Assembly: GCF_000716435.1 (NCBI RefSeq)
Contig: NZ_JNWO01000021.1
Location: forward strand, 1-64,000
Source: Streptomyces xylophagus
Lineage (GTDB): Bacteria; Actinomycetota; Actinomycetes; Streptomycetales; Streptomycetaceae
Reading direction: 5' to 3'
Length of the DNA: 64,000 nt
Under the pieces are notes generated by a model. It was not told the origin of the DNA. It did not search any database and worked only from the letters and a program-made list of their open reading frames with translations. A program made the translations under genes and the position numbers. Within the stretch, counting starts at the first letter, position 1. Every line of letters starts with the position of its first letter. Positions 17,997 to 28,303 of the stretch are shown in pieces.

Positions 17997-19823
17997 TCAG
18001 CCGCCGTAGGCCCCCGAAGCCGTCAGGCGCAGTGCCGTGTCGATCAGTGGCACGTGGCTGAAGGCCTGCGGGAAGTTGCCGACCTGGCGTTGCAGGCGGG
18101 GGTCCCACTCCTCGGCGAGGAGGCCCAGGTCGTTGCGGAGCGAGAGGAGCTTCTCGAAGAGCTTGCGGGCCTCGTCCACGCGGCCGATCATCGCGAGGTC
18201 GTCCGCCATCCAGAACGAGCAGGCCAGGAAGGCGCCCTCGTCGCCGGGGAGGCCGTCGACGCCCTCGTCCTCGCCCGAGGTGGGGTAGCGCAGGATGAAG
18301 CCGTCCGGCGTGGACAGCTCGCGCTGGATCGCCTCGATCGTGCCGATCACGCGCTTGTCGTCCGGGGGCAGGAAGCCCATCTGCGGGATGAGGAGCAGCG
18401 AGGCGTCCAGCTCCTTCGAGCCGTACGACTGCGTGAAGGTGTTGCGCTCCTTGTCGTAGCCGCGCTCGCACACGTCCCGGTGGATGTCGTCGCGCAGTTC
18501 GCGCCACTTCTCCAGCGGGCCGTCCGCGTCGCCCGACTCGATCAGCTTGATCGTGCGGTCGACCGCGACCCAGGCCATCACCTTCGAGTGCACGAAGTGA
18601 CGGCGCGGGCCGCGCACCTCCCAGATGCCCTCGTCCGGCTCGTCCCAGTGCTTCTCCAGGTAGCGGATCAGCTTCAGCTGGAGCAGGGAGGCGTAGTCGT
18701 TGCGGGCCAGGCCCGTCATGTGGGCCAGGTGCAGGGCCTCGGTGACCTCGCCGTAGACGTCGAGCTGGAGCTGGTGCGCGGCGCCGTTGCCGACCCGGAC
18801 CGGGCCGGAGTTCTCGTAGCCCGGTAGCCAGTCCAGTTCCGCCTCGCCGAGCTCGCGCTCGCCGGCGATGCCGTACATGATCTGCAGGTTCTCCGGGTCG
18901 CCGGCGACGGCGCGCAGGAGCCACTCGCGCCAGGCGCGGGCCTCCTCGCGGTAGCCGGTGCGCAGGAGCGAGGAGAGGGTGATGGCCGCGTCGCGGAGCC
19001 AGGTGTAGCGGTAGTCCCAGTTGCGGACGCCGCCGATCTCCTCCGGGAGGGAGGTGGTCGGCGCGGCGACGATGCCGCCCGTCGGGGCGTACGTGAGCGC
19101 CTTGAGGGTGATCAGGGAGCGGACGACGGCCTCGCGGTACGGGCCGTGGTACGTGCACTGGTCGACCCAGTCGCGCCAGAAGTCCTCCGTGGCCTCCAGC
19201 GACTGCTCCGGCTCGGGGAGCGGCGGCGGCTGCTTGTGCGAGGGCTCCCAGGAGATGGTGAACGCGATGCGGTCACCCGGCGCGACCGTGAAGTCCGCGT
19301 ACGTCGTGAGCTGCTTGCCGTAGGTCTCCGCGGATGTGTCGAACCACACGGAGTCGGGGCCCGCGACGGCGACCGTGCGGCCCTCGTGCTTGTGCACCCA
19401 CGGGGTGACCCGGCCGTAGGAGAAACGCATCCGGAGGGTCGAGCGCATCGGGACGCGGCCGGAGATGCCCTCCACGATGCGGATCAGCTGGGGGGCGCCG
19501 TCGCGAGGGGGCATGAAATCGGTCACGCGGACCGTGCCTCGCGGGGTGTCCCACTCGGATTCCAGGATGAGCGAGTCGCCGCGGTAGCCGCGCCGGGCAG
19601 CCCTCGGCGGCGGCGCGTCGGAGGCGTGGGCCGGGCCCAGCCGCCAGAAGCCGTGTTCCTCCGTGCCCAGTAGACCGGCGAAGATGGCATGGGAGTCGAA
19701 TCGGGGCAGGCACAGCCAGTCCACCGTGCCGTCCCGGCAGACCAATGCCGCAGTCTGCATGTCTCCGATGAGTGCGTAATCTTCGATGCGCCCGGCCACG
19801 TGCAACTCCAGTCGAACGGCCAC
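17997..19823 (-). CDS. Glycoside hydrolase family 15 protein (glucoamylase/trehalase-like)
   Basis: 608 aa, no signal peptide, so cytoplasmic. The N-terminal GH15 beta domain begins GRIEDYALIGDMQTAALV and DGTVDWLCLPRFDS (residues about 11-45). The catalytic (alpha/alpha)6 barrel includes RNWDYRYTWLRDAA (about 268-281) with the general-acid region, and WEVRGPRRHFVHSKVMAWVA (about 395-415). Actinobacterial members of this type include trehalases acting at acidic pH, so trehalose or an alpha-glucoside is the likely substrate. Start GTG at 19823 has GAGGGG four nt upstream. It is divergent from pyrG across a 436-bp gap. Confidence 0.9.
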   Translation of the reverse strand: MAVRLELHVAGRIEDYALIGDMQTAALVCRDGTVDWLCLPRFDSHAIFAGLLGTEEHGFWRLGPAHASDAPPPRAARRGYRGDSLILESEWDTPRGTVRVTDFMPPRDGAPQLIRIVEGISGRVPMRSTLRMRFSYGRVTPWVHKHEGRTVAVAGPDSVWFDTSAETYGKQLTTYADFTVAPGDRIAFTISWEPSHKQPPPLPEPEQSLEATEDFWRDWVDQCTYHGPYREAVVRSLITLKALTYAPTGGIVAAPTTSLPEEIGGVRNWDYRYTWLRDAAITLSSLLRTGYREEARAWREWLLRAVAGDPENLQIMYGIAGERELGEAELDWLPGYENSGPVRVGNGAAHQLQLDVYGEVTEALHLAHMTGLARNDYASLLQLKLIRYLEKHWDEPDEGIWEVRGPRRHFVHSKVMAWVAVDRTIKLIESGDADGPLEKWRELRDDIHRDVCERGYDKERNTFTQSYGSKELDASLLLIPQMGFLPPDDKRVIGTIEAIQRELSTPDGFILRYPTSGEDEGVDGLPGDEGAFLACSFWMADDLAMIGRVDEARKLFEKLLSLRNDLGLLAEEWDPRLQRQVGNFPQAFSHVPLIDTALRLTASGAYGG

Positions 19824-20259
19824 GTCGCCCCTCAGAAAAGGGGCGGTCGCTGTGTGCGGTCAAGGGATCGTTTGTAGTGCGTCGTTGAGCCATGAAGCAA
19901 ATGGCGGTCGTCGCTCAACGGACTGACGAGCTCTCGTTGTTCCGGGATATACGGGCGGGGGTGGTGCCGTGTTCCGGGCCGGCTCGGCAGCGAGTGTCCG
20001 AGCAGGATACGACGCACGTAGATGATCTGTGTGCCGCTCTCGCCAACGGACCTGGGCCGAACGGGTGAGCAACGGGTGAGAAGCAGGTAACCAGGGCGCG
20101 TCTGTGTCGACGCGAGTGACCTGTGTGTCGACGTGAGTGCGGAGCGTGGCCGGAAGCCATCTCGTCCGGGCGCTGATACCCTGGTAGCCCGTGGACCGGT
20201 GGGCACACAGAACCCCCGACCGCAACTCGAACCGCGACCACGGGAGCCCCCTCTTGGCC
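19824..20259. other. Divergent intergenic region between the GH15 gene and pyrG
   Basis: No gene is supported. It holds two pairs of short direct repeats: AACGGGTGAG at 20060-20069 and 20071-20080, and GTGTCGACGCGAGTG (20104-20118) with GTGTCGACGTGAGTG (20125-20139). The TGATACCCTGGTAG stretch near 20174 could carry a -10 element for pyrG. A small CGCCCCT/AGGGGCG hairpin lies close to the GH15 start. Confidence 0.5.
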
Positions 20260-21927
<1,668 letters not shown>

Positions 21928-22022
21928 TACGAGGGTTGTACGGTGACCGGGGTGTATGCCTTCACAAGGTGTGCGCCCCGGTTTCTTTATGCAGTGCAGG
22001 CACAGGCGCGGGAGGACAGGGC

Positions 22023-22649
22023 ATGACCATCAAGGACACCCCGGAGGAGTGGGAGATCCGGGCGACCGTGACCCCCTTCGTGGGCAACAAGACCTCCGTG
22101 CGCACCGACGACGTGGTCATGCCCGACGGCACGGTCGTGCACCGCGACTACCAGGTCCACCCCGGCTCCGTGGCGATCCTCGCCCTGGACGAGGAGGACC
22201 GGGTCCTGGTCATCAAGCAGTACCGCCACCCCGTCCGGCAGAAGCTGTGGGAGATCCCGGCCGGACTGCTCGACATCCCCGGCGAGAACCCGCTGCACGC
22301 CGCCCAGCGCGAGCTGTACGAGGAGGCGCACGTCAAGGCCGAGGACTGGCGGGTGCTGACCGACGTCTACACCTCGCCCGGCGGCAGCGACGAGGCCGTC
22401 CGTGTCTTCCTCGCCCGTGATCTGTCCGAGGCCGACGGACAGCGCTTCGAGGTCGAGGACGAGGAGGCCGACATGGAGCACGCGCGCGTGCCACTCGACG
22501 ACCTGGTCCGCGGGGTCCTCGCGGGCGAGTTGCACAACAGCTGCCTCGTCATCGGTGTCCTCGCCCTGGTCGCCGCCCGGCACGGCGACGGCATCGACGC
22601 GCTGCGCCCCGCCGAGGCGCCGTGGCCCGCGCGTCCCTTCGAGTCCTGA
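22023..22649 (+). CDS. NUDIX hydrolase, ADP-ribose pyrophosphatase type
   Basis: 208 aa. It likely cleaves ADP-ribose to AMP and ribose-5-phosphate. The Nudix box lies at residues about 82-107 (AGLLDIPGENPLHAAQRELYEEA). It keeps the metal-binding RE and EE residues, but the box glycine after EE is replaced by His. The upstream VMPDGTVVHRDYQVHPGSV segment is typical of ADPRase dimers. The ATG at 22023 has GGGAGGA 7-8 nt upstream; the open frame upstream is a shadow of pyrG. The pyrG-NUDIX order is familiar in actinobacteria, so co-transcription is plausible. Confidence 0.9.
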   Translation: MTIKDTPEEWEIRATVTPFVGNKTSVRTDDVVMPDGTVVHRDYQVHPGSVAILALDEEDRVLVIKQYRHPVRQKLWEIPAGLLDIPGENPLHAAQRELYEEAHVKAEDWRVLTDVYTSPGGSDEAVRVFLARDLSEADGQRFEVEDEEADMEHARVPLDDLVRGVLAGELHNSCLVIGVLALVAARHGDGIDALRPAEAPWPARPFES

Positions 22650-22864
22650 ACCCACGCCTCACCGACGCCTCACCCAGACCTCACCCACCCCTCATCCTTT
22701 CCGCCTCTTTCGGCGTCTTCCGGTGTGACGATCGGCTGATCCGATCGGGGGATGTGCCCGCCGCGCTCCGCACGGTTCGTCGCAGAGCGTGAACTAGGCT
22801 CTGGAATCACCCGATCCGGAGTCCCGGCGGGCTATGCGCGTGCAGTGGGACGGGAGTGTGGCCC

Positions 22865-24952
22865 GTGACGGATCAGGCGGTGGACACCGGCGGCGTGAGG
22901 CTGTCCGAGGACACTTCTCCCGAGGGCCAATTCCTGGGCCGCGCAAGAGAGTTGAAGGAGCTCCGCGCCGACATCGAGCGCGCGGGCCTGGACACCATCG
23001 CCGGCCGCAAGGCCCCCCGCGCACGCGTCCTCCTCATCGCGGGCAAGCCCGGCTCCGGCCGTAGCGCGCTCGCCGAGGAACTCGTCCGACAGGTCGCTGA
23101 CCGTTACGACCACGGTGTGCTCCGGGCGCGGCTCAGCGAGCCCGACGGCACTCCCGTCCCCACCGAGCGCACCGCCCGCGAACTCCTCACCGCCCTGGAG
23201 CTGCCGACCCCCGCCGGCGCCTCCGAGGACGACCTCTCGGACATCCTGCGCGACGCCCTCGCCGACCGGCGGGCGCTGCTCCTGCTCGACGACGCGGCCG
23301 ACGCCGGGCAGGTCGACGCGCTGCTGCCGGACACCCCGGACTGCCTGGTCGTCGCCGTCTCCGGCGGTCCGCTGACCGGCATCGCGGATGTCCGCCCCTG
23401 CACCCTGGGCGGCCTCGACACCAAGTCCGCGCTGGAACTGCTCACCCGCTACACCGGCGCGGTCCGCATCACCGTCGACCCGGTCGCCGCCGAGGGCCTC
23501 GTCGAGGTGTGCCAGGCCCAGCCCGCCGCGCTGACCCTGGCCGGCGGCTGGCTCGCCGCCCGGCCGCAGGCGGCCGTCGCCGACCTCGCCAAGCACCTGC
23601 ACGCCGAGAGCGACGAGGGCACCCCGCTGAGCCGAGTCTTCCGGCTCGTCTACGGCTCACTGCCGAGCCCCGCCGCCCGGATACTGCGACTGCTCTCCCT
23701 CGCCCCGGCCGGCCTCGTCGACCCGCAGACCGCCTCCGCGCTCGCCGGCTGCTCGGTCAACGGCGCCCGCACCACCCTGGACGACTTCGTCGCCGCGGGC
23801 CTGCTGCGGGCCCTGGACTCCCCGCTGCCGCAGTACGAGGTCCCCGGCTGCCTCCAGCCCCTCCTGTACGCCCTCGCCGAGACCCAGGACCGCCCGGCCG
23901 AGCTCCAACTGGCCCGCGCCCGCATGCTGGAGCGGACCGTACGGCTGCTCCAGTCCTGCCGCGCCATCACCGAGACCGACAGCCCCCAGGCCCGCGAAAA
24001 ACTCCTAGGCATGCCCCGCGCGCTGCGCTTCCCGACCCCTCGGGCCGCCGCCGACTGGCTGCGCGTCCGCCAGCCCGCCCTGCTGGCCTCCGCCCGCCTC
24101 GCGGTCGCCGACGGCGAACTCGACACGCTGGCCCGCCGGTTGATGTCCCAGCTGGTGCGCGCGATGGTCGCCCACTTCGGCACCCAGGCCGCCGCCCCCG
24201 AGCTCTACGGCATCCACCGCCTCGTCCTCGACGTGGCCGAGCGGCGGAACCTGCCCCGCGAGAAGGCCGCGGCGCTGCTGAACCTCGCCGATCTGGACGC
24301 GCAGACCGGCCGTACGACCGAGGCGCTGGCCCGCTACCGGGCCGCTCTGGACGCCGGACGCGAAGCAAATGACCCGTATGCGACCGGTCGCGCGATGGAA
24401 TCCGTAGGCGGCGCGCACCAGGAGCTCGGCGACTACGACCGGGCCGCCGACTGGTTCGGCCGCGCGCTGGCCCAGCGGCTCGCCCGGGACGAGCGCGCGG
24501 AGGCCGCCCGGCTCTACGGCCGGATCGCCGCCGCGCACACCTACGCGGGCCGTTACGGCGAGGCGCTGAGGCACTGGCGGGCGGCCGTCGCCGGATACCG
24601 CAAGAACGGTGATGTGCCCGCCCAGGCAAGGGCGTTGAGCGAGCTGGCACGGGTCCAGGAGTACGCGGGCCGCCCCGAGGAGTCGCTGCTGACCTGTCAC
24701 GAGGCCGTGGAGTGGGCGCGCCGCGCGGAGGACGTCCGGCTGCAGGCGGCGTTGCAGCTGCGGCTGGCCGACACCCTCGACCGGCTCGGTGACCCGGCGT
24801 CCGCCGCGCTGCACCGCGGGACGGCCGAGCGGATGCTCGGCGAGGAGCTCCTGGAGGGCGATTCGGCCCCCGAAACCCCGGAATCCACCTCCGAACCCCT
24901 GGAACAAGACGCTAACGCCTGCGAAATCCGTAGTACATCCGCCGAAGATTGA
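22865..24952 (+). CDS. STAND-like NTPase with C-terminal TPR repeats
   Basis: 695 aa. An NB-ARC/AAA-like P-loop domain starts with GQFLGRARELKELRADIE (residues about 21-38). Walker A is GKPGSGRS (60-67), with Arg66 where Lys is expected, and the Walker B-like stretch is RALLLLDDAAD (about 138-148). A winged-helix-like middle region follows, then several TPRs (about 455-660) with repeats such as EALARYRAALDAGR and YDRAADWFGRALAQ. The layout resembles the AfsR/NB-ARC-TPR regulators but without a DNA-binding SARP domain, so a signalling or scaffold role is likelier. The GTG at 22865 has GGGAG 8 nt upstream. Confidence 0.85.
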   Translation: MTDQAVDTGGVRLSEDTSPEGQFLGRARELKELRADIERAGLDTIAGRKAPRARVLLIAGKPGSGRSALAEELVRQVADRYDHGVLRARLSEPDGTPVPTERTARELLTALELPTPAGASEDDLSDILRDALADRRALLLLDDAADAGQVDALLPDTPDCLVVAVSGGPLTGIADVRPCTLGGLDTKSALELLTRYTGAVRITVDPVAAEGLVEVCQAQPAALTLAGGWLAARPQAAVADLAKHLHAESDEGTPLSRVFRLVYGSLPSPAARILRLLSLAPAGLVDPQTASALAGCSVNGARTTLDDFVAAGLLRALDSPLPQYEVPGCLQPLLYALAETQDRPAELQLARARMLERTVRLLQSCRAITETDSPQAREKLLGMPRALRFPTPRAAADWLRVRQPALLASARLAVADGELDTLARRLMSQLVRAMVAHFGTQAAAPELYGIHRLVLDVAERRNLPREKAAALLNLADLDAQTGRTTEALARYRAALDAGREANDPYATGRAMESVGGAHQELGDYDRAADWFGRALAQRLARDERAEAARLYGRIAAAHTYAGRYGEALRHWRAAVAGYRKNGDVPAQARALSELARVQEYAGRPEESLLTCHEAVEWARRAEDVRLQAALQLRLADTLDRLGDPASAALHRGTAERMLGEELLEGDSAPETPESTSEPLEQDANACEIRSTSAED

Positions 24953-25094
24953 TGCATTGAAAGGCTAGACACCGGGAACACCTTCATTAGACTGGCTCTG
25001 CCGCACCTTCTCCTGCGGTCTCCCGGTGCGCTCATGCATGTCCGGGTATGAGATGTATTGCCCCACACCCTCTGAGCCAAGGACCGTGATCGAC

Positions 25095-26210
25095 GTGAAG
25101 GTCGGCATCCCCCGCGAGGTCAAGAACAACGAGTTCCGGGTGGCCATCACCCCCGCCGGCGTGCACGAGCTGGTGCGCCACGGCCACCAGGTCTTCATCG
25201 AGCACGACGCCGGCGTCGGCTCCTCGATCACGGACGACGAGTACGTCTCCGCAGGCGCGCAGATCCTCGCCACCGCGGACGAGGTCTGGGCCGGTACCGA
25301 CCTGCTGCTCAAGGTCAAGGAGCCCATCGCCGAGGAGTACCACCGCCTCCGCAAGGACCAGACGCTCTTCACCTACCTGCACCTGGCCGCCTCCAAGGAG
25401 TGCACCGACGCGCTCGTCGAGTCCGGCACCACGGCGATCGCCTACGAGACCGTCGAACTGCCCGGCCGTGCGCTGCCGCTGCTCGCCCCGATGTCCGAGG
25501 TCGCGGGCCGGCTGGCCCCGCAGGTCGGCGCCTACCACCTGATGCGCTCGGTCGGCGGGCGCGGTGTGCTGCCCGGCGGTGTCCCCGGCACGCAGCCCGC
25601 GCGGGCCGTCGTCATCGGCGGCGGGGTCTCCGGCTGGAACGCCACGCAGATCGCCGTCGGCATGGGCTTCCACGTCACGCTGCTCGACCGCGACATCAAC
25701 AAGCTCCGCGAGGCCGACAAGGTCTTCGGCACCAAGGTCCGCGCGATCATGTCCAACTCCTTCGAGCTGGAGAAGGCCGTCCTGGACGCCGACCTCGTCA
25801 TCGGCGCGGTGCTCATCCCGGGCGCCAAAGCACCGAAGTTGGTCACCAACGAACTCGTGGCGCGGATGAAGCCCGGAAGTGTTCTTGTCGACATCGCGAT
25901 CGACCAGGGCGGCTGCTTCGAGGACTCGCGTCCGACGACCCACGCCGAACCGACCTTCCCGGTCCACGACTCGGTCTTCTACTGCGTCGCCAACATGCCC
26001 GGCGCGGTGCCCAACACGTCGACCTACGCGCTCACCAACGCCACGCTCCCGTACATCGTCGAGCTCGCGAACCGCGGCTGGGTCGAGGCGCTGCGACGTG
26101 ATCCTGCTCTCGCCAAGGGCCTCAACACCCATGACGGCAAGGTGATTTACCGCGAGGTCGCCGAGGCGCACGGACTGGAGCACGTCGAGCTGGAATCGCT
26201 GCTCGGCTGA
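25095..26210 (+). CDS. ald: Alanine dehydrogenase
   Basis: 371 aa, the standard family length. It catalyses reversible oxidative deamination of L-alanine to pyruvate with NAD. The N-terminal VGIPREVKNNEFRVAITPAG segment carries the substrate Arg. Other features are the KVKEPIAEEY lysine (about residue 74), the HLAASKECTDAL His (about 96), and the Rossmann glycine motif VVIGGGVSGWNA (about 170-181). GTG 25095 lies 11 nt from AAGGA (25079-25083); a GTG at 25086 is too close to that site. A 142-bp upstream gap presumably holds the promoter. A hairpin terminator follows at 26277. Confidence 0.95.
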   Translation: MKVGIPREVKNNEFRVAITPAGVHELVRHGHQVFIEHDAGVGSSITDDEYVSAGAQILATADEVWAGTDLLLKVKEPIAEEYHRLRKDQTLFTYLHLAASKECTDALVESGTTAIAYETVELPGRALPLLAPMSEVAGRLAPQVGAYHLMRSVGGRGVLPGGVPGTQPARAVVIGGGVSGWNATQIAVGMGFHVTLLDRDINKLREADKVFGTKVRAIMSNSFELEKAVLDADLVIGAVLIPGAKAPKLVTNELVARMKPGSVLVDIAIDQGGCFEDSRPTTHAEPTFPVHDSVFYCVANMPGAVPNTSTYALTNATLPYIVELANRGWVEALRRDPALAKGLNTHDGKVIYREVAEAHGLEHVELESLLG

Positions 26211-26276
26211 CTCTGTCGACTAAGTCACCGTTCAGCAAAAGGCGATACGTCAACACAGGTCGTCAACACAGCACGC

Positions 26277-26308
26277 CCGGCCGGACCTTGCTCGAGAGGT
26301 CCGGCCGG
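26277..26308 (+). terminator. Hairpin terminator after ald
   Basis: A perfect 12-bp stem, CCGGCCGGACCT (26277-26288) with AGGTCCGGCCGG (26297-26308), has an 8-nt loop and lies 67 nt after the ald stop. It has no T-tract. Confidence 0.8.
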
Positions 26309-26468
26309 AAGTGTGTGTATGGTCACTTTGCGGCACTCGGTCAACTCGCGCCGAACGTAACCCTTGAACCGATTCGTGCACCGGTGAAACCTGCTGTGCG
26401 ACTGCCGTACGCCCTTGACAGAGGGATGTTTCATTGCCGACACATCGGGCCGGGTCCGGCGGATTGTG

Positions 26469-26498
26469 TTGCTGCGAACACCCGACACGCCATAGAGT
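26469..26498 (+). promoter_or_regulatory. Candidate promoter of the parA-scp operon
   Basis: TTGCTG (26469-26474) and TAGAGT (26493-26498) are separated by 18 bp and match a HrdB-type promoter at 4 of 6 positions in each hexamer. The predicted start would give a leader of about 65 nt ending in the full AAGGAGGT ribosome site. Confidence 0.5.
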
Positions 26499-26570
26499 CG
26501 CCATCCGTCGGCATGGTGCCACGCTGACCTATCGAGAAGTTCCCTGGTCACCAAGGAGGTAAGACGACTT

Positions 26571-27749
26571 GTGAATGAGTCGACATTTTCTCCCGGGGGT
26601 GGTCAACCAGGAATGCCTGCAAGGGGCCAGGAGCCCGCGGGGTTCGAGGCTGTCGGCTCCGTTGCGGTGCGAACCTTCGCAGCCCACCAGGGTCACCAGA
26701 AGCCAGGGGTGACTCAGCCAGCACACCAGAGCATGGATGGCCATCACGTGAACGCCATGGCCGGCGACGGAAGGGGCGCGCCCCACAACCATTTCGCCGA
26801 CTACGACGAACTGCCCGACGGGCACTTCTACGACCCCGACGCCGAGTACGAGCCCGATCCCGAGTACGCGGCCACACTCGCGCCCGACGCGGCCCGCCAG
26901 CGCCGTGAGCGCGTGGGCCCGACCGGACGCCCGCTCCCGTACTTCCCGATTCCGGGCCCGCTGACCAGTCACGGCCCCGCGACGATCGTCGCGATGTGCA
27001 ACCAGAAGGGCGGCGTCGGCAAGACCACGTCGACCATCAACCTGGGTGCCGCGCTCGCGGAGTACGGCCGGCGTGTACTGCTCGTCGACTTCGACCCGCA
27101 GGGCGCGCTGTCGGTCGGACTGGGCGTCAATCCCATGGAGTTGGACCTCACCGTCTACAACCTGCTCATGGAGCGGGGCATGTCGGCCGACGAGGTACTC
27201 CTCAAGACAGCTGTCCCGAACATGGACTTGCTGCCCAGCAACATCGACTTGTCGGCCGCCGAAGTGCAGTTGGTGAGCGAGGTCGCGCGCGAGTCCACCC
27301 TGCAGCGGGCGTTGAAGCCGCTGATGGCCGACTACGACTACATCGTGATCGACTGTCAGCCCTCCCTCGGCCTGCTCACCGTGAACGCCCTGACGGCGGC
27401 TCACAAGGTGATCGTGCCGCTGGAGTGCGAGTTCTTCGCGCTGCGTGGTGTCGCGCTGCTGACGGAGACCATCGAGAAGGTCCAGGAGCGGCTCAACCCC
27501 GAGCTGGAACTCGACGGCATCCTCGCCACGATGTACGACTCCCGCACCGTGCACAGCCGTGAGGTGCTCGCCCGCGTGGTCGAGGCGTTCGACGATCACG
27601 TCTACCACACGGTCATCGGGCGCACGGTGCGCTTCCCGGAGACCACGGTCGCCGGTGAGCCCATCACCACGTACGCCTCCAACTCCGTCGGTGCCGCCGC
27701 CTATCGCCAGCTCGCCAGGGAGGTGCTCGCCCGGTGTCACGCCGAGTGA
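26571..27749 (+). CDS. ParA-family ATPase (Soj/MinD superfamily)
   Basis: 392 aa. A poorly conserved 130-residue N-terminal extension precedes a deviant Walker A, CNQKGGVGKTTSTINLG (residues about 143-159). Walker A' is VDFDPQGALSVGLG and Walker B is DYIVIDCQPSLGLLT. This is the second, non-oriC type of chromosomal ParA, sitting ahead of scpA/scpB. ParA ATPases bind DNA non-specifically and position cargo such as nucleoids or complexes. The GTG start is preceded by a complete AAGGAGGT (26553-26560), an unusually strong ribosome site. It overlaps the next gene by 4 nt if that gene starts at 27746. Confidence 0.93.
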   Translation: MNESTFSPGGGQPGMPARGQEPAGFEAVGSVAVRTFAAHQGHQKPGVTQPAHQSMDGHHVNAMAGDGRGAPHNHFADYDELPDGHFYDPDAEYEPDPEYAATLAPDAARQRRERVGPTGRPLPYFPIPGPLTSHGPATIVAMCNQKGGVGKTTSTINLGAALAEYGRRVLLVDFDPQGALSVGLGVNPMELDLTVYNLLMERGMSADEVLLKTAVPNMDLLPSNIDLSAAEVQLVSEVARESTLQRALKPLMADYDYIVIDCQPSLGLLTVNALTAAHKVIVPLECEFFALRGVALLTETIEKVQERLNPELELDGILATMYDSRTVHSREVLARVVEAFDDHVYHTVIGRTVRFPETTVAGEPITTYASNSVGAAAYRQLAREVLARCHAE

Positions 27750-28285
27750 GTCTGCCGGGGGCCGACGAACTGTTCCGTACGACAGGGGGGATGGCGCTCC
27801 AATCGTCCACCCCCAGGAGCCGGGCCAACGGCGAGGCCCGGGTACCGGCTCCGGCGGGGGAGAGCGACGGTGCCGCCGCCGGGGAGGACGCCCCGCAGTC
27901 CGTACCCGCCCAGGGCGGTGACGGAGAGGGCGCAGAACACGTCGCTGCGGACGCGGACGGCGGCGAGTCCCGCAGCCGGTCCGCGGACGGCTCAGGACGC
28001 CGTCAGGAGGCGCAGGAAGGTTCTGCCCAGCCGCGGAAGCAGCGTCAGCGGGCGCAGGCCCAGCGCCGGCCCAGCGGGCGGGAGCGGCACGACGAGAAGA
28101 TCACCGTGTACGTGTCCGCCGAGGAACTCATCGACCTGGAGCACGCCCGCCTGATGCTCCGGGGCGAGCACGGTCTCGCGGTCGACCGCGGCCGGATCGT
28201 GCGCGAGGCGGTCGCCGTCGTCCTGGCCGATCTGGAGTCCCGCGGGGACGCGAGCATTCTCGTACGCCGGCTTCGCGGGCGGTAG
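27746..28285 (+). CDS. Uncharacterised ParA-linked small protein with possible DNA-binding C terminus
   Basis: 179 aa from the GTG at 27746, which overlaps the parA stop (GTGA); GTG 27734 is an alternative. Residues 1-110 are low-complexity, rich in Gly, Ala, Arg and Gln. The C-terminal 65 residues look folded: DEKITVYVSAEELIDLEHAR, then RGRIVREAVAVVLADLE. The pattern of one beta strand followed by two helices resembles ribbon-helix-helix proteins. Several plasmid ParA systems use ribbon-helix-helix partners instead of ParB, so a ParA partner or centromere-binding role is plausible, though unproven. It is co-transcribed with scpA. Confidence 0.8.
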   Translation: MSLPGADELFRTTGGMALQSSTPRSRANGEARVPAPAGESDGAAAGEDAPQSVPAQGGDGEGAEHVAADADGGESRSRSADGSGRRQEAQEGSAQPRKQRQRAQAQRRPSGRERHDEKITVYVSAEELIDLEHARLMLRGEHGLAVDRGRIVREAVAVVLADLESRGDASILVRRLRGR

Positions 28286-28303
28286 CGGTAGCCTGCGGGG
28301 GCC

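Larger units (their letters stand above)
26211..26570 (+). other. Intergenic region between ald and parA
   Basis: No gene is supported in these 360 bases. It contains the ald terminator (26277-26308), a candidate parA promoter (26469-26498), a separate TTGACA hexamer at 26415-26420 without a good -10 partner, and the parA ribosome site. Its GC content is lower than its surroundings. Confidence 0.6.
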
